Shown in pieces: positions 37,493-50,600 of a DNA stretch of 64,000 nucleotides. Below the pieces are notes generated by a model, which saw only the letters and a program-made list of their open reading frames with translations, made no database searches and was not told the origin of the DNA. Source of the stretch: Coptis chinensis (Eukaryota > Streptophyta > Magnoliopsida > Ranunculales > Ranunculaceae); NCBI GenBank assembly GCA_015680905.1, contig CM027380.1:54205001-54269000 (forward strand), read 5' to 3'. Within the stretch, counting starts at the first letter, position 1, and each line of letters starts with the position of its first letter. Both the position numbers and the translations under genes were made by a program.

Positions 37493-40400
37493 TTATTTCT
37501 TCTTCCCAGCCTTCCCTTCCTTTCTTCTTACAATCTCATCAGCATATTTAACACCCTTACCTTTATATGGCTCTGGAGGTCTCCACTTCCTAACTGAGGC
37601 GGCAAACTCACCAATGGAACATTTGTCATATCCACTTACAGTAATTCTGGTGTTTTCTTCTACTTTCACTTGCAGGCCATCAGGAATTGGCATCCTAACA
37701 GGGTGAGAAAACCCAAGATTTAACACCAAGTCCCTGTTTTCCAACATCGCACGATACCCCACCCCAACTAATTGTAGTTTTTTCTCAAAACCTTTAGAGA
37801 CACCGACTACCATGTTGTCTGTCAGAGTCCTGTAACAAACCAAAATGAAGAAAGAAATAAGAATCAACAAGCATCATATTATAATGTTAAACACAAAACA
37901 TTGTGTCAAAGATGACTGCAGTACTTATTTAAGACTCAAGACATTCAGCCAAAGGCAGTTCTGAATTAAAAGCTAGCTTTGAAACAGGTTGTGGCCACTA
38001 CACTATGATCACATATACTCCATGTGATCCCATGCCAAATTTGAATGTGAAATCCCAACTCGTACATAACTTTCAACTAGCTGACACAGACACCCAGAAC
38101 AAGGCCAGTTGTAGTCGATCAGCGTTCTAAAATTGGCCTGGGTGGCCGTTGCCTGGGAGACTCCCCTAGGCCTTTAATTGTTTAGGAGTTAGGACGGCTA
38201 GGAGGATGAGAAAACCAAATATAATCGCTAGTCCCTAAATCACTTCATCATTCATTTTTCAGACCCACAACACTTCAGAGATAAATAACACTGATTGGGG
38301 AATTTTGAGAAGAGAAGAGCAGAGCCCATTTCCTACTTACTTGGGGAATGGTTTGAGCATCATCCATGCAGATAAATGTCCTAGAGCCTAGGAGAAGGTG
38401 CTCGAAATTTTGAACAAAGAATTTTTTTAACCCAGTTGACTAGTTCATATATGTGTTTGCATTTGGATTATGAGAAATGTTTGTTGCGAAATTTTGTGCA
38501 TTATTAAGAAGTAAAGTTTGACTTATTCTTTTCCTGTATGTATCAAACTATTTAGAAAAAATGACTGCCTACCAGTTAGACTGCCTAGGTGCTAGGGGCC
38601 CTCTGGCCACCCGCCTTCCGCCTAGTGCATTTAAGGACACCAAGTCTGTGGCTGTGTTGCGCGGGTACTTCAAAATGGAAGGCACGTGTCGGACACCCGA
38701 TATTTTAACTGAAAATGCAGTGTCTCTGGAGCGTCCCTGGCTTGTCTCAGCCGTACCCGTACGACACAGGTCTGTGAGTATATATATATAATATAATATA
38801 ATTCAGTAGTAGAGAAAGTGCACACTCTGGAAAAGAAGTACATTGTCCACAATCCACACAAATTCTCCTGTTACAACACTTGCATGTGCACAAGAGGAAT
38901 GCAAAGCAAAATGGAATGAACAAGTGCACAAATCTAATAGCAATAACAACCCAGAAGAACCCTTTGGTGTCAGCCCTGGTTAAAAGATAACAATACACTT
39001 ACACAAATACAGTTACCGGTTTTCCCATGAAAGTTATTCAGACATTCACCACAATCACAAAAGTGGAAGATTAACATACAGTTACACAAATTTTCAGCTA
39101 TATCAGAATTGCTGCAACGGGTTACCATTTCATGGCAGAATCTGAAATACTTATTAGAAGAGTGCAACAGCTCTTGTTTCCATCAAGTGAAAAACTCTTG
39201 CAAGTTTTTCCACATAAAAACTTGTAAATAGCTAAGGAGGTGGAAACAAATGAGATATTTTTAACCAAACTATAACTTCCAGGTTTCCTAATGAACCCAA
39301 CGGATTATTCACTGCTTAAACATGCTATGGTAACATTACCAAGTCATTTTTATTTATTTTTCTCTAAAATGCAAGAATTTTATGTTCTGGATAACTGTTA
39401 GAAGTTCAAAATCAGTTTAGAATATCTAATTAGTTATACATAATATGATATGCATATATTATATATAATACATGTCCGGTCAATTATTAGATTTTAAACA
39501 ACTCATAATTTTACCTACACCTGCTATACAAGGACGGAAGATATTATAAGTTACCCTAGCACGCTTAAAAGACATGATAAACTCTAAGGTATTGTTATCA
39601 TCACGTTTTGAATACAGAAGGGCATAATACTGCAAGAATGAGCTTAACTTTCTCAGCAATGAGAGTTCTTGCTTACCAAACATCCACAACTTTATCATCA
39701 TCAAAAATCAAAATCCAACACTCTAAATCAGTGAATTTCCCCCAACCATTATCATTGCTAGTTCTTCCAGATTGTTCTGAAGGTGCTAATATGTTCCAGA
39801 TCCTAGCGCAATTGATGAACCACTGATAACAACTTCCTCATCCTACCTTCCAGAATTTGCACTCGATCAAAACAGATAATATGAGGTAAATGGAATCATT
39901 TCCTTTAAAAATTCCAAGTAGTGCTGGTTCACCCAAGAACAACTATCCATTGGGTTTGTCCTCCAGCTATGTCGCATGGTTTGTGTCAGGACGGTGTCCT
40001 ACTATGCATGTTCTCGTCAAGGGTCATTGTTATCTTCTTTGCCACAAGGAAAACTATGCCAAAAAGACCTAGTCATAAGTCATAATGCATATTAACCGTT
40101 AACACGCATGCTCATTGCTTATATGGGCCTCTTACCAGACAACATGTCAGGTAGTCACTCAACTCTTCTACAGATCCTTGCAAGTCTACAATATTCATTT
40201 TCTGAGGAACAATAAGCTCATGTTTTGGCAAAAAGGAAAAATACATAAAATTGTTTACTAGGCCTAAAAACCAGGATATTCCAGATAGAGCAGAGATACC
40301 TCTCTCCCTCCTTCCTCACTGTATCCCATGAGCAGCAGCTATCAATACTATTAATTTACACTTATATAACTTTGCAGTAGAGAAAACAATATCATTCGAT

Positions 40401-41591
40401 CGTAAGTCATGCATTGCTTAGTTGTCTGTTCATTCTAGTATGATATTCTCTTTTGGAAGAAGAAGATGAATATAACTTGTTCATTATATTTATAGATAAA
40501 GGAAAGAACCAGTTTTCACAAACTTTAGTTCTTCGGGGATCCAACACGATATACTTATTGCAAAGCAATATGTACACGGCACAGAATAAACATCTTTCAT
40601 TTCAGCACATTTGCTCGAAAATATCTTGTTTTGAAATGTCATCAAATAAGTTTAGGAGAAACACTAAACTCATTAAACTATTGATATACCGATTGAATCA
40701 ACTAAACCAAAACCTATTACTCGTTTTCAATAAGTACTTAATATCCTTTTTCTTCTTTTGGTCTTCTTGTCGGGATACAAGACTTGAGAATATAGGCTGA
40801 ACCAATCAAGGCTCAAACTAAAAGGTGGAATTTTGCCTACGTGGGTGAACATTCAAGAATATTTCAAATTTCTTGTTCTTATAGCTCAGTTGTTGCACTA
40901 AAATGCAATAACAAAAAAAGGGAGAGCTCTAGATAACATATTTGTGGGATATTTTAGCCTATTTTCTCAAAGCGAGGGGGAGTTGCTTCAATTCCCTCTG
41001 GTGAACAGTCAAGGCCATCAAAAACCAAGGTGCTCGTCTGGGCTTGCCCAGCCTTGCTCCCTCACCTAGCCGCCTCTCTCCTCAGGCAATGATTTCCAAA
41101 GTTTGTATGACAACTCAACCAATCTCCAAATATTTCTTTAATTTGTTAAAAAATTAGTGTTCCATGACAGAGGCAAAATTTTGCATATATATATATATAT
41201 CGAGCAGGTTCTGTTTACCATACTTTTTATACCATAGTTTATACCATGCCCCATAACTTCACCTACAACGCGAATTATAACTTAGTTTTTTGTGGATGTG
41301 TTCAACTAACCATGAAGATCACCTCTATAAAATTTCAACTCATTTTATAATATTTAACTATGTCAAAAGATGATTGCAAAATCGAATAATCTAAGTTGTT
41401 AAAAAAAATTCAAAGTTGACAATGATTTTTAACTAGAATAGAGATTTTCAAATGAGATGAATTTTTGTGTAGATACTATCTATGATTAGTAGATTATATC
41501 CACAAATTATTAGCCTTTAACTCATTTTGTAGGAAGGTGTGGTATAAACTATGGTATAAAAAATGTGGTAAACGGAAATCTCTATATATAT

Positions 41592-41648
<57 letters not shown>

Positions 41649-44600
41649 TATTTTTTCTAACAGTAGAAATTGCTGAAATTTGACATTTCGAATTACGCAT
41701 AAGGAAAGTGTAATGGACACAAAAACAATAATAAATATAATAACAACAACAAACCAGAAATAGTTAGAGAACAATAACAATCCACTGGTCAAACTTTTCC
41801 TCCATGATTGCATAATTGGATGTTGCTTTCTTCTAGAAACAAAAACATTCCCTTGAAATATTTATTTGATCAACCTTCTCTGGAAAAGGTGGGAATTGTG
41901 CACTGTAACTAGCACAATATAATTGATACCGTACACTAATTTTTTTATGATGAATGTTGGATGTGAACTGTTAAGCAACGTACCAAGCTGGCTGTTCAAG
42001 GTGTTGGCATGGTAGGCCTTTACAAAGCCAATCAACGTACCGGGCCGGGTATTGGATTTGCTTAAAGGTTGGAGTCATGGTCCTTTCTTTTCTTTTGGAA
42101 ATCGCATGTGGAGCTTATTACCTTTTGCGATCATGTGGGGCATTTGGCTAGAGCGAAACCATCGTCACTTTGATGGCATCTCTATTTCGTGTAAGACAAT
42201 TCTCTCGATAAAAGCTTTGTTATTTCGATGGTCTAAAGTCTTCAAAGAGTTTAGAGGATGCTTCTTTGAGTATTTTGTTGCTAGATGGGCCCGTCTTATG
42301 TTTTTAGACATGGGGTGACGGTGCATGTCAGGGGTTTTTTGTTTTTTTCTTCTTATGTTTTGTTTCATCGCTTGTAAATATTTATTTTTCGGTTGTTCTC
42401 TTGTAATGTAGGCCTTTTCAGCCTACTTTTCTTTTATTAATAGAATATCACTTTTACCAAGCAAAAAAAAAAAAAAAAAAAAAACTTACCATTTAAGTGT
42501 TAATGCATTTTTTGACATGTACCACGTGATGAGCTCAAAGGCATTATAGTCTGTAGGTAATGGAATTAGAACGATTGGTTATGTTAGTTCATATGAGGAA
42601 TATTCGATCCTATCTAAATCTAAAGTGGGTGAAGTCGGGTGCTCCACTTATACGACTATAATGCATATGGTTGTCAAATGAAGAGGTGATGACTGATGAT
42701 ATCTCAATCACTTAATGTAGTTGGCTTTAAGACCATACATTGGTGTAGTCAAATATCTGACACTAGAGTGATCAGACTGACTATACAGTGAGTTATCATA
42801 TTGAACGTACATTGGAAACTCATTGTTAACGACAATGTGCAAAATTCGCTTTACCAAATATTCCTTTGACTTGAGAAATTGTGACAAATCAATTTTTTTG
42901 AATCTTATGCTTTTAGACATTATACAATGATGTCATATACGACTTTATCCTAGAAGTTTTAAGTGACAAATGTATAGACAATTGATATCACGTATTTTGA
43001 ATCTTGCATTAGCTTTAATGGTGGCTACTAAAGGGTGATTTTTAGGCCATAGGGGTATTTTCGTAACTGTCCTTTAAGTTATGGAAAAACATAAAAAAAT
43101 CACAAGATTTTAGGGTTTTTGAGGCCGTAAACCCTTGCACTCCAACTAGGGTTAGTGAAGAAGAAGACGATTCATCTGATGAGGATGAGATAGAGATTAG
43201 AGAGGGAGGTGAGGTTGAAATTTGGGCAAGGATCTGTGGAACAATTCAAAAGATATCTTCTTGGAAAGGCAACTAGAGCTGTCCAAAACGCAACAAACCC
43301 TAGCCTCCAAATCGTTACTGTTCATGGATGCTCAAAACAGATCGCCCATGAAGGAAACTCTACATTAGAGTTAGATACTTCTCTTCCTATCCGCATCAAA
43401 CAAGATCAAGAAGGTATTCTGGAAGTGGTTTCGGGTCTACAAAAGGAAGGTAATCAAGAAGGTATTCTTCATAGCGCATCTATGGATTTGGATACTAGAA
43501 AGGATGGAAATCAGGTAGATTATATTCAGAATAAACTCATGGATGTCTTTGGAGTGGGCAACAATGAAGATACACCCAAGGGGTTTACAAACAACAAAAC
43601 TGAAGAAGAACTGATCCAAGAGGCAAAGGATTTGCTGGCGTCTGTTGGCTACAACCTTGAAGCTACACAAGTTCAAGTTCAAGATGAAAGTTTTACTACT
43701 CATGGAGACTCAAAACAGATTCTACGCTGTTCTGAAGGTTATGAGAAGAAGAATTTAGAGGCAGCAGTGGCAGACGGGAAAGTTTCATCCTTTGCAAAGA
43801 TGCCAGCAGCCATGAAGACCACTGAAGAAGGCATGGAAGATTCAGGAAGCCATGATACGCTTATCAAACTACAACAAGATGTAGAGAAATACTACACAAG
43901 AGCTAGGGCACCGGAAGTGGAAGGTATCTCTTCCTCAAGAAATTCCGGAATAATAGGATCATTCAAAGAAACGCTAGCAGAAGGAAAAAGTCCCAACAGT
44001 AGGAAGGATGATGATCCTGAAACCAAGAAATCATCGGAAACGAGAAGAACATGGGATGAGATGATTGGTAAGAAGTCAGTTGGTGACGAGGAACTCACAT
44101 ATATTCCCCCTGCCACTGTTAACGGTAAGGCCGTAGTTCATGTCAACAGTTCCCAATTCTCAGAACTTAACAAAAAATTTCAGAACCTTATTGTAGGCTC
44201 TTTTGTTGGGAAAAGGCTTAACTTTAACTATGTAAAAGATATAGTAAGCCGTACATGGAAAACTAAGAATTTTGTTATGAAACCTTATGGAGAAACCATG
44301 TTCACGTTCAAGTTTCAGAATGAGGATGAGAGGAAGGCAGTCCTAGATACTGGATCATTTCACATAGCTAGTCAGCTGTTTGTAGTGAGACCGTGGAAGC
44401 TGTTTGTGGAAGCAGAAACCCGAGAACTTAAAACCATTCCAATCTGGGTTGTTGTTAAAGGGTTGCCAATGGAAATGTGGAATAAGTAAGGTTTCAGCCA
44501 AGTAGGGAGTGCTATCGGAGTACCAATGTTCAGTGATCGGTTAACAGAGAATATGTCAAGAACAGCCTATGCAAGAATGTGTGTAGAGATTGACACAAAG

Positions 44601-47600
44601 TGCCCGTACCCAGAACATATACCAGTAATCTTGGACCAAAGGAGAGTGTACAAAGTCTCCTTTGAATATAACTGGAAGCCTCCGAGGTGTGTATGCTGTG
44701 AAGTGTTTGGTCACACTGACCAAAGTTGTCTAAAGAAGGGTAAGGTGGAGAGTGACAGTGAGAACAAAGTCTGGATACAGAAAACCACAAATAAAAGCAC
44801 TGATATAGATGTCAAGCAAAAAGAAGTACAGCAGAGTAAGGGGAAGGTAACGGCAAATGAGATTTATGAAGTTCACAATATTGAGGTGGACTGTGCGCGA
44901 AAGGATACTGGAATGGCTATGAAGGAGGGGCGCACGCCCTTACATCAAGGCTTAATTATAGGCACGCGCCCACTCGAAGCCACTGAAGAAGAAGATAACA
45001 AAGCTGCAGAGATGAGTAATCCTCCGACTGACGAACCAGTTCAAGAGAAAGGCTATGATGGAGGTACGGGTAAAGACAGTGAAGGATGGCAGTCACCTAC
45101 ACAGAGACACATGGTGAGAGCGAGACCTGAACACAAGATTTCGAATGTGGAAGGCGCGCAAAAGAACAATCAGGAATGCACAAGTCGGGTACTAGAAGCA
45201 ACAAAAGAAAAATCGAAAGACAACGACACTATGAACATGACAGCACGAGAGGGTGAACTGGTGCAGAAAGACAAACAAGGGGAAGACTTTGAATATACAA
45301 AGTTGCATTCTAAAGGGCAACGGAGGAATAGTGTAGGAACTAAGCATAAACCAGGGAGATCCACAGATATTCAACCTTACACTAGAGCAGAAACTACTAG
45401 GAAAGGTACTACACAAGAAGGGGCTCGGTTTGGACCTTTATTATCTCTCAATCTTTCGTAATGATAAGGTTAGGGTGCTGGGATATTAGAGGACTTAATA
45501 AAGAAGTTCAGCACTATGAAGGTACAAAGTTAATTAGGAAGAATGAGATTAGTAGAATTGGCTTGGTGGAAACAAAGGTGAAGATAGAGCATAACTATGG
45601 CTATAATAAGAATGGAAGAATTGTGTGCTGCTGGAACTCAAAGAACTGCAGAATGACCTTCGTTCAGAATGATGATGCTAAGGAGGGAGTGAGAGGCATA
45701 AGGCAGCAAGTTCAGTGGCACAACTCAGTGTGGTTTCAAAATAGAATTTCCCGCCATTCCTGCTGGATGGCGATGAATGATGGTCATCAAACTGAAGAAA
45801 CTACAAGAATGGAAGTTAGGAGTAAATGATCGATGTGTGTTCTGTGGGAATGAAACGAGAACACCATTTTCATGCACGCAATGTTCCGAAGGCAGAATGG
45901 AGTACGCGTCAGCAGAGAATAGAGCTCTGGGTCTTTTGTGGCAAGACAAGATACACTGGATGGGCACTGATACAATGGGCAAAGGGAGTACACAAGATGG
46001 CCCACGACTGGTATGGAATGGATCCATGTACTGGGCAATGAATATCACAATGGCTCAAAGGCCCGAAGCAAAACAGTTCAGAGAACTTGGAAATTAGAGG
46101 ATCAGTTTAAGCAGAAGGAAATAAAGGTCAGTAAGTGGGAAAAGAGAGAAATGGGGGTTCAAAATCTAAACACTAATGGGACGTTACAAGGATCAGTGGG
46201 GGGATGGGCTGCAGCACTACGCAATGACGCAGGTAAGGTTATAGCAGCCAACAATGGCTCGTCAGTTGAACTGCGAGCAGTGGCACATGGTATGGGCATG
46301 GCATTGAGACATGGCAACAAGGAAATTATAGTACAAACTGATTCCTTGACAGTAGATGCACTCAACACAAAGAAGAGCAAGCATTCTTGGCAAGCAGAGA
46401 AGATAATAAGGAGTATTAAGCACAGGAAGGAAGCATTTCAGTCTTTTAATATTATTCATGTGTATAGGGAAACTTTTAAACTAGCCAAGGCTTTAGCTAG
46501 TAATATCCCTACTGCTAGTTATATAGAGTTAATCCCGAGCTCATTTTCTGAAGATGTAAAGAAAATCATTTATGATGTTGCTAGGGGTAAACTATATGCG
46601 AGAATGTAACAAGAATTTTATTTATTAATAAAAAGGGGTAGGGGATCTCTCTAAAAACCTCGCTTACCGACCAAAAAAAAAATATCACGTATTCCAACAA
46701 AGAATCCACCAACTTATAGAGTTGAACATTAGCCACACGATAATCAGCCACGAGACATTACCACAGATCCAACGTTTACACTGTAATGTTGATCCTTGAT
46801 CCATATCTGGTCTACATATCAGTTGTAATGCTGATCCATATCTAGTTTATATATCGAGGTTTTAAGTTTTAATCCCCGTTACTAATATGTTACTAATAGG
46901 TATGTAAGCTTTGGCCCGTTTCAATTAAATGTTGGGGTTCGGTCCATTGACCATGAGCAAAACGCATGATTGTAAGTTTACTTCCACTTCAAGGTTTCCC
47001 TTTTCTAAAAATTCATAGTACCCTTGCCTGTGCTACTCACATGACCCTCTTAAATTTATTTAAAAAATAAAACAAAGCAATGGACACGTGTTATCATCAA
47101 GGAAGTCCATATAACAACAATCCAAAATGTAAGATTTAATCTACATAAATAACATGACGTGGTTGTAAGTGGTATGTTTATTTTTGGCCTAAACCAACAC
47201 ATGTTTATTATTTAGTTTAAATATTATTCTTTGGATTGTTGTTATATGGACCTTCTTGATTATGAGATGTGTCTATTGTTTTCTTTTTCTTTTGTTTTGT
47301 TTTAATAATAAACTCAAGTGAGTCATGTGGGTTGCACATGCAAAGAAAATATAGCCTTTTGTAAAAAATTAATCTTGAACCGGAGGTCAACTGATGGTTA
47401 ATGCCTAACAATCAAGGGACTAAACCCTAATATTTTATTTAGAAAGGGCCAAAAGCCTAAATATGTATTAGTAACTGTTAGCAAAACCTAAAAACCTCTA
47501 AATTTGCTAGATGGTAATGGAGATTAGAGAAAGAGTGATAACTTATGAGTAAAGATAGACGGTTGGATACTTAAAGTTCCTCAAAGTCAGTTTAGAGAGG

Positions 47601-50600
47601 TTCAAACATTATTTGCATTGAAGATTTGCAGTTTTTCACCAATAAGAAGGTATGGAGATTCTTTTATTTTCTTTTGAACGAATTAGTTACATATGGATGA
47701 CCTTACATAAAGTATGGTTTTATTTTTTGTCAAAATAACATTAATTTACATATAAAATATGATTTTATTTTGTCAAAACAAATTAATCTAGAAATTTTGC
47801 TACAAAATCATAATTTGTGCAAGATCAAACATATCTCATTTTTTATAAAAATAAATGAAATAATAGATTTTTCATCTCTTGTTGGTGCGAATCCGCAGTG
47901 CAAAGAAGGCTTAACCGAATCCACAAGACTTTGAATATTTAGCCTTCTATCTTTACTCACAAACTATTCCTCTTTTAATGTTTCCAATCGCCACACAATT
48001 TGAATTTAGGAAAGAATGATTGTCTCCCATTAACCTATAGCATACATATAGAGTAGATATGAACCAACATTAGAGTCTAGAATGTGGATCAAATAGGACA
48101 TCAATCCTTATCAACAAAGACTCCTATTCTTGTCAAACAAGAATTAGACTCCTAATCTAATTGGAATTTTATATATGTCTCTTTAAATACAAAAATGCCC
48201 TTTAACAAGTCTAATTTTATATAATTGGTCTTATACTATATGGGGCAATATGGCTATTTAAATTATAACAAATAGGAAAAATTCTCAAGCAGGTACCAAT
48301 AATGCCACATTGTTCCCAACCCGGTACAACTCTCCAATTTTGACATATTCAACGGAAATTATACACTTTTGGCCCTTTATGTGAAAGCAAAACACTCACT
48401 CTTCTTACACATTCTCTCACCAAGTACACTCTCTCATCCTTACACTCTTGCTTTTGTCTCGTTGATTTAATTGTAACATGTTGGCTTTTTTAAAAATCCC
48501 ACGACTTATCTAGAGTTAAGTAGGAAATGATGTGAACCTTCAAATCCTCAATATTTAACCCTTTAGTAAGATCATGAAATTAATAATGACATCGTCAATA
48601 GATAATTATGACATCATCAAGACTGTCACTTTGTTCATATTAGATTTCTAAGGGACATCTCTTGAAGGGCTAGAGAGAGAGTAATGATTAGGGTTCTAGA
48701 TTATCTTATACTAAACTCGAGGTAAGTCGTGGGATTTTAAAAAAGACATGTCACAATCAAAGAGACAAAACAGAGTGTAAGGATAAGAGAGAGTGTACTT
48801 GGAGAGGGAGTGTGTAAGAAGAGAGAAAGTGCTTTGTTTTCACATGGAGGAGCAAAAAAGCACAATTTGCGTTGAACTAGTCAAAATTAGAGCTAGTCTT
48901 GTTTGGGAACAAAATGGCATTAGTGAATCCTATTTGAGAAATTACCCTAATAAAATAAATAGACAAAAGTCCAAATAAGGACTTCTACTACTAGGGGTGT
49001 CAATGGGCTGGCTAAAGTTGAAGTGAATCCGATCTGATAACATATAACATGGGACTTAAAACTTAAGTTTTAGAGTCCATTAAAGATACCAAGTCCCTAC
49101 TAGTTTCATGGGCTAATTCTAATTCTGGCCAGACCCCAGACCATACCAATAATGACCTGACCCAAAAGAAATATGAAAAATGGTATTCATTTTGGTTTAT
49201 TTTTACTGAAACGGTTATAACTAATTTGTGAATAAACTCCTAACACAAGATTGGTTGTGGTATGGTGGTCTACTTCAAAGTTTCAACAAATGCAATATAG
49301 GCTCGATTCTCACTAGTGTTATTATTTTCTAGAGAATTAAATTAAACTTCCTTAACATCAACCGGTCTTCGGCAAGGCCAGGACAGTCTTAAGGCCAAAG
49401 GGACCTAGGCCCGGCTACCCTAAGGCCATAACGTATTTGGGATAGGGTTGGGCCTACCTCACCAACAATTGGGTTGGGCCTGGACAGTGGACACACATAA
49501 GTTTAGTGCTAAGTTACATTGACACGGACACATGTGTCCATATCCAACACGGATACGGAGTCTCTGACACGGCGAAATATCAAAAACTAAGGTATATCAC
49601 ACACAATACGCGTCCGCGTGTGTCCGATACGGACACGTGGATACGCATCCGACACAGATTATTTTTGAAATATGGTGTGTCCATGTAACATAGGTTTAGT
49701 GCGATAGGAGCCCTATTTATTACATCACTTCAAAGAGTCGAATACTCAAGCGATTGAGATGTCATCACCTTATCATATGACAGCCATTTACATCACAATC
49801 ATATAAATGAAGCGCACAACTTCGACCTAATTGTTACCATCATAGGTAATAGATATGGTCTAATCTCCTGCATAAGACTCTTCACATACTCAATCATTCT
49901 AATTCCATTACCTATAGTACCTTTGAGTTCATCTCATGATAATAATTTTAAAGACATGCATTAATTATAAAATGCATGTCCTAACTAAAACTCAAAATGT
50001 AATTAAGAATTATGTTAATTGGCTTTGTAAAGGCAAACTGTCTCTTCTCAACACAAGCACCTAGTACCAATTTGTGCTTTGATGTATTCCATCACTTTGG
50101 TAGATGCCCAAGTGTTAAGGGGTCACCAAATTACCAAAAATAAGTTATCATAATAGAACACTAGTCTTCAATCTCTTCACATTTTGGAGAGCACGTTTCC
50201 AAGTATGGAACTAAGGTTTTCAGAGTATGAACCAACATGGTTGACATAACTCACCCAAAAATTGAAACCTAAGTTCAAGGGAGGTCCATAAAAAACTAAA
50301 AACATCCATGCTGAGATATAAAGTTGTAGCAACTTATGATATAACGTAAGATTGAAAGCTGGAACAATCCCTATCACAATTAATACACTTTCTTTTAGCA
50401 ATAAATAATCGTGAAATGGTGTAGTAGTGTATACCTGAAAAGCCCATGCATCTGGTTCGCTCTTCTAGTATCCATTGCCTTACTGACCTTTATCTGCCCA
50501 GACTCAAGCCTCTCAAGCTTCACTTCACGGGGGTAAGACCTCGAGAGCTCTCCCAGTGGACCCTTAACATTCAAAGATTGGCCTTCTAGTGTAAGTGTAA

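Larger units (their letters stand above)
42997..46681 (+). mobile_element. Internally deleted LINE with perfect 12-bp target duplications (L6 intron 2)
   Basis: ATATCACGTATT occurs at 42985-42996 and again at 46682-46693, directly after a short poly(A). The bounded 3685-bp unit runs 5' leader, ORF1 with gag-like zinc knuckle, start of the endonuclease, zinc-binding domain, RNase H, 3' end. The rest of the endonuclease and the whole reverse transcriptase are absent, while both termini are present. It is therefore a non-autonomous LINE derivative. It lies antisense to L6 in intron 2. Confidence 0.88.

Noticed and set aside
41517-41813. 98-codon minus-strand ORF
   Set aside because: Mostly the translation of an AT microsatellite and part of a MITE.
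43437-43703. Minus-strand ORF over LINE ORF1
   Set aside because: A shadow of the well-supported plus-strand ORF1.
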